DNA of 24,377 bases from CAZUPF01 sp964622035 (lineage in GTDB: Bacteria; Patescibacteriota; WWE3; JAUXAW01; JAYEID01). The notes below the pieces were generated by a model that had not been told where the DNA came from, searched no databases, and was given only the letters and a program-made list of their open reading frames with translations. The stretch spans positions 1 through 24,377 of the forward strand of contig CAZUPF010000007.1 of the NCBI GenBank assembly GCA_964622035.1. The letters are read 5' to 3'. Below are positions 12,768-21,004 of the stretch, in pieces. Position 1 is the stretch's first letter. Each line of letters begins with the position of its first letter. The position numbers and the translations under genes were made by a program.

Positions 12768-14085
12768 TATGAGGTGGGAGCGTCAAACAAATTGCCGGGT
12801 AGAGCCAAAAGAGGAGAGCGGTCGGGACAACGGCAAAGCCAAAGAAGTTGGTCACCAACAAGCTGGCCCAACCAGCCAGTAGGGCAGGAAGGAGCCGCCC
12901 GGAGCAACTTTTAACTGCCTTCATCCCCCACCACAGAAAGCTCCCCACCAAAAATAAGTAGGCCCCCAAACCCAATAACCCGGTTCCGCACAATATATCA
13001 ATATACTCGTTATGTGCTTTATTATATAAAAAATCCCACTCCGAGGTCTGATTTAAACCTTCCGGTCGGAAGGGCAAAAAGGCGTAGGCAAAAGTCTCCG
13101 GACCGGTCCCGAGTAAAGCGTTTTTGGGAGAGCTACGCCAGAGATTGAGGGCCCCGCGCCAAACAATACCCCGAATCTCGGCGGTATCGCCGCCGGGGGT
13201 TAGCGGTTGGGCCGTCGCCGCCAAAATCTGCGGGGCGCGAACCAGTCCTTCCCAAAGACTTCTCATCCGCGGAGCAAAAAGCCCGGGTTGAAGAACAGCC
13301 AACAGCAGGTAACTGGTAATCAATAACAGGACTTTCCGCTTGTTCCGCACGATAATCTCCTTGGGGGCCAGGGCGGCAAAGACCAACACAGTTACCAGAA
13401 ACCCCAACACCCCCGAAAGCGAGTAGGTGAACCAAAAAGAGGCAAAGAGAGTAATAGATAGTAGCCAGTAACCGGTAACTAGCAACCGGGTCTTAGCCTG
13501 AAGGTAAAAAACCCAAGAGAGGGGAAGAACCATCACGAGCCAAGCGGCTAACCAGTTAGGTTGGCCGAGAGTTGAAAAAACCCGAGCGGCTGAATCCTGA
13601 ATCCAGTAGCTCTGGTCAATCCCGACGCGCTGGAGAACACCGTAAAGCGCAACTAGAAGGGCGGAACCGAGTAACAAGCGGCAGGTAGCCAGCGCTTTCT
13701 CCGGCTGGCCTCGAAACTCGGCTACGTAGATGAAAAAAAGACTAATATAGGCCAGCAGACTCAGCAGCCCACCGTGGAAACGGGAGTAGTAGCCAAAAAC
13801 GGAGGTATAAGCATGGATGGAAAACGCCGTCGAAAGCAGAAAGCAGGAAACATAGAGGAGAGTGGGAGTGCCCAGGGGGTTTTTTGGAATACGGGTGGGA
13901 TTTAGGAACCTCTTAATCAGAAACGCCGCCACAATAACAACCGTCAGCGCGTAGACAAACAGCAGCTTCGGAAACTCAAAAAGCTCGTGAGTCTGTGGGC
14001 AAACAACCAGCGGCGTTAGCAGAAACAGCCCACCGAACGACCAGTAAATAGCCCGCGCACATGTTGACACCGCTCGCCCCAGCAT
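12742..14085 (-). CDS. O-antigen ligase/polymerase-like membrane protein (Wzy/WaaL superfamily)
   Basis: A 447-residue integral membrane protein with about ten to twelve hydrophobic helices and one large outside loop (roughly 265-360). The loop holds the family features: RGIVWRGALNLWRSSP, GTGPETF, and KAHNEYIDILCGTGLLG (the histidine is the likely functional residue in WaaL-type proteins). The family joins or polymerises lipid-linked glycans at the outer face of the membrane. The start ATG is preceded by TGC-TAGACT ending 9 bases before it. It shares a 19-base divergent promoter gap with the plus-strand gene at 14105. It probably handles glycans made by the transferases at 15-24 kb. Confidence 0.9.
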   Translation of the reverse strand: MLGRAVSTCARAIYWSFGGLFLLTPLVVCPQTHELFEFPKLLFVYALTVVIVAAFLIKRFLNPTRIPKNPLGTPTLLYVSCFLLSTAFSIHAYTSVFGYYSRFHGGLLSLLAYISLFFIYVAEFRGQPEKALATCRLLLGSALLVALYGVLQRVGIDQSYWIQDSAARVFSTLGQPNWLAAWLVMVLPLSWVFYLQAKTRLLVTGYWLLSITLFASFWFTYSLSGVLGFLVTVLVFAALAPKEIIVRNKRKVLLLITSYLLLAVLQPGLFAPRMRSLWEGLVRAPQILAATAQPLTPGGDTAEIRGIVWRGALNLWRSSPKNALLGTGPETFAYAFLPFRPEGLNQTSEWDFLYNKAHNEYIDILCGTGLLGLGAYLFLVGSFLWWGMKAVKSCSGRLLPALLAGWASLLVTNFFGFAVVPTALLFWLYPAICLTLPPHIDSGPAIS

Positions 14086-14093
14086 AGTAAGCT
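14064..14093 (+). promoter_or_regulatory. Promoter of the 14105-15096 gene pair
   Basis: Consensus -35 TTGACA (14064-14069), 18-base spacer, -10 TAAGCT (14088-14093); the ATG follows after 11 bases. The -35 is inside the first codons of the divergent ligase gene. Confidence 0.55.
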
Positions 14094-14094
14094 G

Positions 14095-14100
14095 AGTCTA
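14095..14100 (-). promoter_or_regulatory. Extended -10 of the O-antigen ligase-like gene
   Basis: TGC-TAGACT ends 9 bases before the ATG at 14085. The -35 is weak. It lies next to the plus-strand -10, so the two promoters probably compete for polymerase. Confidence 0.5.
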
Positions 14101-14104
14101 GCAT

Positions 14105-14611
14105 ATGATTTCCAAAACCCTGCTCAAATTGATTGATACGGCTATTCTCCCGGCGGTAGCCATCGTTACCGGAAAACTTCTGGGCATGGCCCTCATCTCA
14201 TCAAAACTTGGGATCCCCTTCACCCTCAACCTCAAAAGCCTCCCACCAACAACGAGCAGCACCCTAAATACCTACTCCAACATATTCGCCTACGGAGGGG
14301 TCGCCCTTGGGGTTTTGCTTATTATGGCCCGATCATATTTCTTCCACAGCTCCCACATCTCTCCGCAGGTAACAATAAGGCTACACGCCATTAATCTCAC
14401 CAGTATTATTTCCACAACCTACGAGCTCTTCCACCAAGCCATTATTTGGATGTCGTACCTCTGGCTCCTAACCCTACTCTTCCTACTCCAGGCGTACTGG
14501 GAATTAGTTTCCCCACAGATGGCCGGGGCGGTGCTGGGAACAACCGTTATACTGTCCTTCTTCTTTATCCACGATGTAGACCGGGAGGTTGATATCTTTG
14601 CACTGAAATGA
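14105..14611 (+). CDS. Four-helix membrane protein, function unknown
   Basis: A 168-residue protein, not recognised. Hydrophobic segments lie at about 12-34, 58-76, 112-130 and 138-156; the first contains small residues (AILPAVAIVTGKLLGMAL). The loop between helices 2 and 3 (77-110) is polar and histidine-containing (YFFHSSHISPQVTIRLHAIN). It overlaps the next gene by four bases (ATGA), so the two products are made together. Its place between the ligase and prenyltransferase genes suggests a surface role (inference only). Confidence 0.78.
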   Translation: MISKTLLKLIDTAILPAVAIVTGKLLGMALISSKLGIPFTLNLKSLPPTTSSTLNTYSNIFAYGGVALGVLLIMARSYFFHSSHISPQVTIRLHAINLTSIISTTYELFHQAIIWMSYLWLLTLLFLLQAYWELVSPQMAGAVLGTTVILSFFFIHDVDREVDIFALK

Positions 14612-15096
14612 AACACAAGAGCAGCACTCTCTCCAATCTGGGACTAACCACCCTCCTGCTCACTCTAATTTTTACCCCCATTGGGCTGGTAGCCAAAATG
14701 GGCGGAGTGTCCAAACCGACTACCAAAAAAGGGGTCACGCTGGGAGCACTAGCGGGGTCCCCAGAGGGGACCTTCTCCGAAACCAGAGAGGGGGAGGTGC
14801 GAGAGATCTCCTTCACCACCTTCTGGGGCCAGGTAGCTACCTATAAGGATATCCTAAGAATCGAAAACGAGAGTGCGGAGAACAAGGAGTACCGATTAGA
14901 AATCTTAGCGCTTGATGGTAGTTTACCTGAGGAGCAAGAAGTGCAGATCAGCTTTACCAAAAACGGCGCAACGGGGATCTCTCTCGCCCCCGGAGAGGCG
15001 GTCGGGGTCACTCTCGAGGTCACCGGGGCCCGCCAGGCAAACTCGGAAAAATTACGAACACAGTCCTCTCTCAAACTTGCTATCTGGGAAAAATAA
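14608..15096 (+). CDS. Secreted or membrane-anchored small protein, function unknown
   Basis: A 162-residue protein with an N-terminal signal peptide or anchor (basic start MKHKSS, hydrophobic 10-28). The soluble part looks all-beta (EGEVREISFTTFWGQVATYKDILRIENES, YRLEILALDGSLPEEQEVQISF, SLAPGEAVGVTLEVTGA). The strand pattern and 'LAPGEAVGVTLEV' ending resemble an immunoglobulin-like or archaeal-type surface domain, a shape argument only. It is translationally coupled to the four-helix protein, so the pair may be an exported protein and its membrane partner. The gene ends 6 bases from the end of the convergent prenyltransferase gene. Confidence 0.78.
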   Translation: MKHKSSTLSNLGLTTLLLTLIFTPIGLVAKMGGVSKPTTKKGVTLGALAGSPEGTFSETREGEVREISFTTFWGQVATYKDILRIENESAENKEYRLEILALDGSLPEEQEVQISFTKNGATGISLAPGEAVGVTLEVTGARQANSEKLRTQSSLKLAIWEK

Positions 15097-15102
15097 ACCG
15101 CC

Positions 15103-16056
15103 CTAATATCCCCCCAAGTGGTAGGTGATAATTCCTACCAAGATTGCCCAAATGATAATTGCCAGAAGGAGCGGCCGGTCGGAGAGGAGAACCTCCGCCG
15201 GGGACTCCCCTTCTTTTTTTTCGTAAATTACATATAAGTACCGGGATACTCCGTAAATCACTAAGGGGATTGTCAGCATCATCCATTTTGGTCGCGCCAG
15301 TGTTGGCGGGAGAAGCCCCGGAAAGATCTCCACCGTCGGAGAGGTCTGGAAAGCGAACAGGGAGTATGAAAGGATCGTAAAGGCCGCAAAGGTCGAAATA
15401 ACCGAGTCCAGAAGGGTATCTGGGTACCCCCGCAAAGCCCCGCGAGTAGAGAGCGCCTCCTGACTGGAGAGGAGCGTTCGTTCAGACCGCCTCTTTCCAA
15501 AAGCCAACAGGAGGGAAAGCCCGATGGTGGAGAGGACCAGCCAGGAGGAGATAGGCACCGGGATGACTAAGGCTCCCGCAAAGACCCGCAAAATAAACCC
15601 CCCAGCAATCGTCAGCGCATCAATAATGATCACATTACGCAAGGCCATACTGTAAACAATTTGGAGCAGGGCATAAGAGAGGACCATCAAGAAAAGATAG
15701 GTCGAGAGAAAAAAGGCTATCGGGAAGACGAGGGCCAAAAGGGCTGCCGAGACCGCCAGCGCCAAACCGGGAGAAAGCTCCCCACTAGCCACCGGGCGCA
15801 GCCTTTTTAAAGGGTGGCGAGCATCCTCCTCACGGTCAGAAACATCGTTAAAGAGGTATACCGCCGAGGAGAGAAGGCAAAAAACCAAGCAAGCCAGAAC
15901 GACTCTCCCAAAAATAGCCTCCTCGAAAAGGTTACCCCATAAATACGCCGGAGCGAAAAGGGCCAAGTTTTTCAACCACTGACGGGGCCGACAAGAGATT
16001 ACGATGTAGCGAAGCCTCTTAAGTAACAACACAACGACAGCCATCCCCGTTTGCAT
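15103..16056 (-). CDS. UbiA-family prenyltransferase, decaprenyl-phosphate phosphoribosyltransferase-like
   Basis: An integral membrane enzyme of the UbiA superfamily, about 317 residues with roughly nine helices. The first aspartate motif NDVSDREED (70-78) is followed by HPLKRLRPVASGELS, and the start CRPRQWLKNLALFAP is the signature of the DPPR-synthase subgroup (Rv3806c-like). That subgroup joins phosphoribose from PRPP to a polyprenyl phosphate, the first step to a lipid-linked arabinose-type sugar donor. The second polar loop is near 140-160 (ALRNVIIIDALTIAGGFILRVFAGA). The start is uncertain: ATG at 16056 is closest to the extended -10 (TGG-CATAAT, 16080-16075), and ATG at 16044 is also possible. 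The longer frame to 16107 would run through that -10. Confidence 0.88.
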   Translation of the reverse strand: MQTGMAVVVLLLKRLRYIVISCRPRQWLKNLALFAPAYLWGNLFEEAIFGRVVLACLVFCLLSSAVYLFNDVSDREEDARHPLKRLRPVASGELSPGLALAVSAALLALVFPIAFFLSTYLFLMVLSYALLQIVYSMALRNVIIIDALTIAGGFILRVFAGALVIPVPISSWLVLSTIGLSLLLAFGKRRSERTLLSSQEALSTRGALRGYPDTLLDSVISTFAAFTILSYSLFAFQTSPTVEIFPGLLPPTLARPKWMMLTIPLVIYGVSRYLYVIYEKKEGESPAEVLLSDRPLLLAIIIWAILVGIITYHLGGY

Positions 16057-16079
16057 CCTAACATTCTTTGCGCTATTAT
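16051..16079 (+). promoter_or_regulatory. Promoter of the YdjM-like gene, overlapping a minus-strand -10
   Basis: -35 TTGCAT (16051-16056), 17-base spacer, -10 TATTAT (16074-16079); the ATG follows after 10 bases. On the other strand the same bases read TGG-CATAAT (16083-16075), the extended -10 of the prenyltransferase gene. The two -10 boxes share five bases. Confidence 0.65.
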
Positions 16080-16089
16080 GCCACCCACC

Positions 16090-16536
16090 ATGCTCGCCAC
16101 CCCCCATACCCTGATGGGTATTTTAATTGCCACCAAGGTTACCAACCCCTGGCTAGCCCTCCCGCTCGCCCTCCTCTCACACTTCGCCTTGGACCTTACC
16201 CCCCACTGGGACTTCTTCACTTTCCGCGAAAAAGTTACCCTCCCAATTAAAAAGAAGGTCTGCCTTGATGTGCTGATAGGATTAACGGTGGGGATGTTCT
16301 TCGTTTTTAGGGCTCTGCCAGACCGCACTCAGGCGGCCAATATCTTCTTCTCCTGCTTTCTAGCTAACCTTCCCGATGGTGTAGAAGCCCCCTATATCTT
16401 TCTGGGTAAAGAGTGGCCCTTCGTTATGAAGGTAATCAAATTTCAGCGCGAACACCACTCCCGACTCCGCTTCCCTTGGGGATTGCTAACCCAGCTCGTC
16501 CTCGCCACCGCCTGTCTGCTCCTTCTTGCCCTCTAA
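16090..16536 (+). CDS. YdjM-like membrane protein (putative metal-dependent hydrolase)
   Basis: A 148-residue membrane protein whose N-terminus ATPHTLMGILIA and following LLSHFALDLTPHWD motif match the YdjM/DUF457-type family, often annotated as membrane-bound metal-dependent hydrolases. The histidines H6, H31 and H38 and the aspartates D34 and D40 would bind metal. About four helices are visible. The true substrate of the family is unknown. The start chosen is the ATG 10 bases after the -10; an upstream in-frame start would place the promoter inside the gene. Its last 51 bases overlap the end of the convergent phosphoglycosyl transferase gene. Confidence 0.78.
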   Translation: MLATPHTLMGILIATKVTNPWLALPLALLSHFALDLTPHWDFFTFREKVTLPIKKKVCLDVLIGLTVGMFFVFRALPDRTQAANIFFSCFLANLPDGVEAPYIFLGKEWPFVMKVIKFQREHHSRLRFPWGLLTQLVLATACLLLLAL

Positions 16537-17973
16537 CCTCTCCCTGAGCCCCCTACCTCCAAGGTTGACAAGTATTAGAACAAAACCCACAACTCCCCCC
16601 GCCATAAGGAGAGTTAGCGCCTTAGACTTTCCTGCCGTGTAGAGGGCCAAAATTCCGCAAATCCCGGCCAGAAGCCAGTACAAGGACGCCACCTGCCTTT
16701 GCGTAAGCCCCCTATTCAGCAAGTGGTGGTGTAGGTGCTCCCGATCACCCCAAACCGGGGATTGTCCCCGGAGAACCCTCCGCCCAATCGCCACCAAAGC
16801 ATCCAAGATAGGTACTAGAAGCACCAAAGAGGCCGTGGCAACTTTAGCTCCCGAAAGAATCGAGAGGGTAGCAATAATTAAACCACAAGCGGTAGCCCCA
16901 AACCCCCAAAAAATCTTGGCCGGATGCCAAGTACGGGGTAGAAGTCCTAGCGCAGCCCCGCCAGCAATGGCCGAAAGCAAAGCCGTTTGCCCCTGCAGAG
17001 GCTCGTAGGAAACAAATCGCAGCGAGAGGATGGTTAGAACAAGAAAAGTAATCGAAACGGTTCCCGAGAACTGCCCATCAACCCCATTGGACCAAGAGGA
17101 CATGTTCATCATCCAAACCAGCCACAGAAGCGCGAAGAGGTCCGCTAAGAGCAGAATATGGTGCTCTCCAAAAATATTAATAGGAATATCAACAGTAGTT
17201 AAACTGATTACTCCCCCAAAGGGGTTCCTGAAAAAAGTAATCCCAATTCCGGCCGCGACAATAATTAGCGCTGCCAGAACCTGGATTCCCAACCTAAGAT
17301 AAGGATTCAAATCACGACTATCGTCTAAAACACCAAGGGTAGTGGCCACTAAAGCCCCCAGGTAAAGGCCAATAAGTCGCTTGACCAGAGGAAGGAACAA
17401 AAGAGAAGTGATAAGAAACCCCCCCAAAAAAGCTACCGCCCCTGCCCGGGGAACGGGCTTCTTATGAAGAATGGCTGGATGCTGATGGGTTTCTGGGTCA
17501 TCAATGATCCCCAAGCGCCGAGCAACCCGCTCAACTACGGGAGTCAGGCCTAAAGAGAGACAGAAGGCTAGCGAGGCCGCCAGAAAGATGCGAACCGCCA
17601 GGGTTACCTGCAACGCACCAGCAGTGAGAAAAACAATCCTCGCCAAGGAGACTAAAAGAAGCCCCCCAGAGATAACCCCCAAACCAAGAAGGGACGTAGC
17701 AAGAACCACTTCCCGACGCCGCCAGAGAACCTCAGAAAATAATAAATCACCACCGAGAATAACCGCACCCAGTAACGGGAACAAGAACAGCACGGGAGTA
17801 GCGGCTAGTTGCCCCACTCCCCAAGGCTGGCTGTAGAAAAGAGGAACTCGGGGAGGGAGGGAGGAGAATGCGGAAAGCAAAATCACCACCTCAACCCAAA
17901 CAAGGATCACCCCAAAAACCAGCAAGGCCTTAGGCAAACGGCTCTTTAGCAACTCGAGAGGAAAAATCGTCAT
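16486..17973 (-). CDS. WecA/MraY-like polyprenyl-phosphate glycosyl-1-phosphate transferase
   Basis: An integral membrane enzyme of glycosyltransferase family 4 type (MraY/WecA/TagO), 495 residues. It moves a sugar-phosphate from a UDP-sugar to polyprenyl phosphate. Motifs: IIDDPETHQHPAILHKKPVPRAG, the LDDSRDLNP aspartate pair, and HLHHHLLNRG near the C-terminus. The usual NxxNxxDGxDG motif reads NMSSWSNGVDG, with the first of its two aspartates replaced by Asn. An extra 110 or so residues with three helices precede the normal start, making it longer than TagO/WecA (about 350). The start is ATG at 17973; the frame to 17997 starts with a TTG inside the promoter. Confidence 0.9.
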   Translation of the reverse strand: MTIFPLELLKSRLPKALLVFGVILVWVEVVILLSAFSSLPPRVPLFYSQPWGVGQLAATPVLFLFPLLGAVILGGDLLFSEVLWRRREVVLATSLLGLGVISGGLLLVSLARIVFLTAGALQVTLAVRIFLAASLAFCLSLGLTPVVERVARRLGIIDDPETHQHPAILHKKPVPRAGAVAFLGGFLITSLLFLPLVKRLIGLYLGALVATTLGVLDDSRDLNPYLRLGIQVLAALIIVAAGIGITFFRNPFGGVISLTTVDIPINIFGEHHILLLADLFALLWLVWMMNMSSWSNGVDGQFSGTVSITFLVLTILSLRFVSYEPLQGQTALLSAIAGGAALGLLPRTWHPAKIFWGFGATACGLIIATLSILSGAKVATASLVLLVPILDALVAIGRRVLRGQSPVWGDREHLHHHLLNRGLTQRQVASLYWLLAGICGILALYTAGKSKALTLLMAGGVVGFVLILVNLGGRGLRERLEGKKEQTGGGEDELG

Positions 17974-17996
17974 GGTAACCCGTCCCGCTCGGCCCA

Positions 17997-18002
17997 ATTA
18001 TA
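17997..18002 (-). promoter_or_regulatory. TATAAT box of the WecA-like gene
   Basis: A perfect TATAAT in the 35-base gap after the GT39 gene, 23 bases before the ATG. No clear -35. It implies a leader of about 16 bases without an SD site. Confidence 0.5.
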
Positions 18003-18008
18003 CTACAA

Positions 18009-19427
18009 TTAGTCAGTCCGCCGAGCGAAAATCTGCGCCCCAGCAAACTCTTCGGTCAGCTGGTACAAAGAAAGATCCTCAGGAAGCAAGGCCGGAGCGT
18101 CGCCAGTAACGATAATCAATACCGGAGGGTTAAGGGTCAGTTGCCCCCGCAGCTCCTCCTCCTTGGCCGCCTGAGTTACATGATAATGAGCCACAAACTT
18201 CGTCGCGGGCGGTCTGGCAGCTAAAAAGTAGAGGCCCGGCTCGTTACCCCAAACCAGGATGGGGGCACCCAGCGCCGTGTTTTCCCGCACATATTGGGCC
18301 AACGCATACTTCCTTGTAGTCCGCCAGTCAAAGTAATCCCGATACTCCGTCACCGATTTCGCCCCGCGCCAGTAGTCCCCAAAATTCTGGTAGTACGAGA
18401 AAAGGTAGTAGCGATAAAAGGGTAAAAAGCCTAGAAGAGTAAAGAAAAAAACCACCAAGCTTAGACCAAAAAGCCGCCTCCGAAGCGGGTGTCGCGAAAA
18501 CACCAAACCGCAAAGCAATGTTAGCGAAGGAAGCGCCTGGAGCAGATAGTGGGGGTAGGGGCGGCCGGAGAGCAGCGCCCCCGCAAGAGAAAAGGGGAAC
18601 CAGAGAAGGAGAAAGCTCGCCGTCGAAGAAAGGCGGCTGCGGAAGGTCCGAGCGGAAAATACCGCCAGTAGGAGAAGCACTAACAGCGGCAACTTGGCAC
18701 TGAAAGGGAAGAGGCCCTCCCCCACCCCTACATACCGCAAGTTATAAAAGACAACCGAGTCCAAAAAGAAAGGGAGGGCGTGCCGGGCCGCAAAGTAAGC
18801 TAGCACGAGCAACCATGGGAGGGCAAAACCGACCAGCAGGAAAATCAGCGAGCGGCGTTGGCGCGGCCGCGGGGCCACCAAAAACCAAAAAGCCAGGAAG
18901 GCCAGAAAATCAAAGACCGCCGGAATCTTCAGCAGAGTGGCGAGAGCAAAACAAGCTCCTGCCCCCAAACTTCGCCAGAAACCACTCTCCGCACCAAGAA
19001 AAAACCCTAAGGTAACCGGAAAAAGAAAAAATATCTCCCCATTAGCAATGTTCCCCTCCAGGGGAGGAACGGCGGCCAGCACCCCAAAGCAGAGCGCGGC
19101 TATCAGCGCCCCCCGTCGGGAGAGCAGTTTCCGCGCCAGAAGGTAGACCATCCCCTGAGCCAATAGCGCCAAAAGTGTGGTCAACACCTTCGCCCACAGA
19201 AGAGTCGGTTGGAGAGCGAGCAGTAGGTAGAATAACGGCGGCTTATTGTCGTGAATATCGCGGTAAAGGAGTGCTCCCCTTCTAATAGCTTGAGCAACGG
19301 CCAGCGAAATACCCTCATCCCCATACCATAAAGGCTCAAAAAGAGAGGGGACCCTCAGAGCGAGGGTTAGCAAAAGAATGAGAGGCAAAGCTAGTGTCAG
19401 CAGCCGCTTCTTAGTTCCAGTAAGCAC
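18009..19427 (-). CDS. GT39/ArnT-like membrane glycosyltransferase
   Basis: A 472-residue GT-C fold transferase with about 10-12 membrane helices. After the first helix comes the DE motif (D37-E38 in WYGDEGISLA), then HDNKPPLFY (59-67), typical of the PMT/ArnT-type (GT39/GT83) family. The soluble C-terminal domain starts near residue 350. Family knowledge: such enzymes move a sugar from a polyprenyl-phosphate donor to a protein or lipid on the outer face. The GTG start follows the GT2 stop codon by 7 bases, so the two form one operon. The donor could be the product of the UbiA-like route or of another transferase nearby (inference). Confidence 0.88.
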   Translation of the reverse strand: MLTGTKKRLLTLALPLILLLTLALRVPSLFEPLWYGDEGISLAVAQAIRRGALLYRDIHDNKPPLFYLLLALQPTLLWAKVLTTLLALLAQGMVYLLARKLLSRRGALIAALCFGVLAAVPPLEGNIANGEIFFLFPVTLGFFLGAESGFWRSLGAGACFALATLLKIPAVFDFLAFLAFWFLVAPRPRQRRSLIFLLVGFALPWLLVLAYFAARHALPFFLDSVVFYNLRYVGVGEGLFPFSAKLPLLVLLLLAVFSARTFRSRLSSTASFLLLWFPFSLAGALLSGRPYPHYLLQALPSLTLLCGLVFSRHPLRRRLFGLSLVVFFFTLLGFLPFYRYYLFSYYQNFGDYWRGAKSVTEYRDYFDWRTTRKYALAQYVRENTALGAPILVWGNEPGLYFLAARPPATKFVAHYHVTQAAKEEELRGQLTLNPPVLIIVTGDAPALLPEDLSLYQLTEEFAGAQIFARRTD

Positions 19428-19434
19428 GGTGGGG

Positions 19435-20940
19435 TTACACCTTCTCCGTTACTCGATACTCCAAATATTTTCCGCGCATTAAGGAGGTGTGAGAATCAAG
19501 CGCCGGGAGACAAGCCATGAAAAATGTTGCTATGGGCATAAGAAACCACTGAAGGTAGTAGGCAGGGATCGTCCACCAGGGAGCATCTTTGGGTTTAGGA
19601 GGCCTGAGGGCCGCGTCAAGGGTGAGTACCGCTCCCAGCCCGAACAGGCTGGCAGTTAGAATTGTCCGAGAAATCTTAGGAAGGTTCTGCCCTAAAGATG
19701 TCTGCTCAAAAGCGGGGTTCAGCAGGGGAGGGATGCTAGCCCCCAAGGTAATCAGAAACCAATTGGTTGACCAGAGAATGTGGGTCTCAATCAGCTTGAA
19801 AACGCGAAGTAGTCTCACCAAAAGAGGTATTTCGGGGTGCTCAAAAAACTGCACCACGGCATAGGGAACGTCGGTCACCCCCCAAGCGTGTCTTTTACAT
19901 TGCTGGTAACGGCTCTTCAAGGACCCTAGGTAGGTCCCCGCCTCTGGGGCGTCGACGCTTGTCGGCAGGTAAACTGGTTCCACCGCAACCCGACCGCCAA
20001 GGGCAAAAAATGACTGCAAAAATATGTGCCAATCCTCCGGGATAATGTCGGTATCCCAGTAACCGACCCGATCAATCATCGAGAAGCTGGCCGAGTAACA
20101 GGAGTAGTTAAAAAGAAGCCTGGTTGGCTCCTGGAGATCAGCAATGTGCATAATACTGCCCAAAATCCCAACCACCCTCACGAAAGAGGGAACGCGCCAG
20201 ATGTTGTTGTACCAGAAGATCGGCGACTGCCAAAACCGGAAGTACCTCTCGGGATTACAGGCAAACGCACAGGTTAGCGCCGCGAAGTACTTAGGGTGAA
20301 AGCGAGCATCGGCATCACAGGAGGTCAAGGTCAGACTCTCAAGGTCCAGCCCAAGAGCATGAAGCTTCTCCCGAACTTTCCTAGCCGCCCAAGCCTCATT
20401 AGAGGCCTTGCCCACAACTTCTCCCGGAAGATCGTCCGGGTGGAATGTCACCCAGAATTTACCGAAGGTACCCTTATACCGCGCTTTGAGAACTGCCGCC
20501 ACATCCTCCGCCCCCTTAACCCGCGCCTCCATTGCCAAAACGACGAAGATCTTTTGCCGGTCGAGGGTCTGCGCCGCCAACGCCTCGATGTTCCGAGCAA
20601 GGGTCTCTACTGGTTCGCCAGCAGTAGGAATGAGAACCACATGGTGAATGTCGTCCCAATCTAGCGAGCCGCTAACCCTCTCACTAGCATACTTCTCACG
20701 CCAATCAGTTTCCTCCGCCTTGCGAATCCGAAGATATCCTGAAAGACCAAAAACGGCCAATTTAACTGAGCGGTAAAGCCAATAAACATAAAAGGCGATC
20801 AGAAAATAGGCCACGACATGAGGAACAAAAAGAGAACCCACAACCGGAAAGAGAATAATTGCCCAGATTGCCATACCGGGAGCGATCTCTAAGGCCCGAC
20901 GCACTTTCCGCTCGTTTTTCTGGATAAACCGTCTAATCAT
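19435..20940 (-). CDS. Membrane-bound GT2 family glycosyltransferase
   Basis: A 501-residue protein. Two N-terminal helices (about 20-60) are followed by a GT-A domain with HHVVLIPTAGEP (99-110), the DxD motif D209-A-D211, ED (302-303, IIPEDWHIF) and a QQCKRHAWG motif (346-354) equivalent to QxxRW of processive or inverting GT2 enzymes. Two to four C-terminal helices follow. It is wider than soluble GT2 enzymes and resembles polysaccharide-synthase-like GT2s. The start ATG is fixed by the promoter TTGCGC-17-TAGAAT whose -10 ends 10 bases before it; the longer frame to 20979 is non-conserved and coincides with the promoter. First gene of the operon with the GT39 protein. Confidence 0.9.
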   Translation of the reverse strand: MIRRFIQKNERKVRRALEIAPGMAIWAIILFPVVGSLFVPHVVAYFLIAFYVYWLYRSVKLAVFGLSGYLRIRKAEETDWREKYASERVSGSLDWDDIHHVVLIPTAGEPVETLARNIEALAAQTLDRQKIFVVLAMEARVKGAEDVAAVLKARYKGTFGKFWVTFHPDDLPGEVVGKASNEAWAARKVREKLHALGLDLESLTLTSCDADARFHPKYFAALTCAFACNPERYFRFWQSPIFWYNNIWRVPSFVRVVGILGSIMHIADLQEPTRLLFNYSCYSASFSMIDRVGYWDTDIIPEDWHIFLQSFFALGGRVAVEPVYLPTSVDAPEAGTYLGSLKSRYQQCKRHAWGVTDVPYAVVQFFEHPEIPLLVRLLRVFKLIETHILWSTNWFLITLGASIPPLLNPAFEQTSLGQNLPKISRTILTASLFGLGAVLTLDAALRPPKPKDAPWWTIPAYYLQWFLMPIATFFMACLPALDSHTSLMRGKYLEYRVTEKV

Positions 20941-20950
20941 TGGCGAAGGT

Positions 20951-20979
20951 ATTCTACAACGAGGCGTAGCGCAGCGCAA
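20951..20979 (-). promoter_or_regulatory. Promoter of the GT2-GT39 operon
   Basis: -35 TTGCGC (20979-20974), 17-base spacer, -10 TAGAAT (20956-20951), then 10 bases to the ATG. Confidence 0.65.
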
Positions 20980-21004
20980 ACTCCCAAGGACACAACCGAC
21001 AAAG

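Noticed and set aside
16486..16536. 51-base convergent overlap taken as a sign of a false gene
   Set aside because: Both genes have clear family features up to their ends; tail-to-tail overlaps of this size occur in compact genomes.
20941..20979. Extra 13 N-terminal residues of the membrane GT2
   Set aside because: The stretch is non-conserved and coincides with the TTGCGC-17-TAGAAT promoter.
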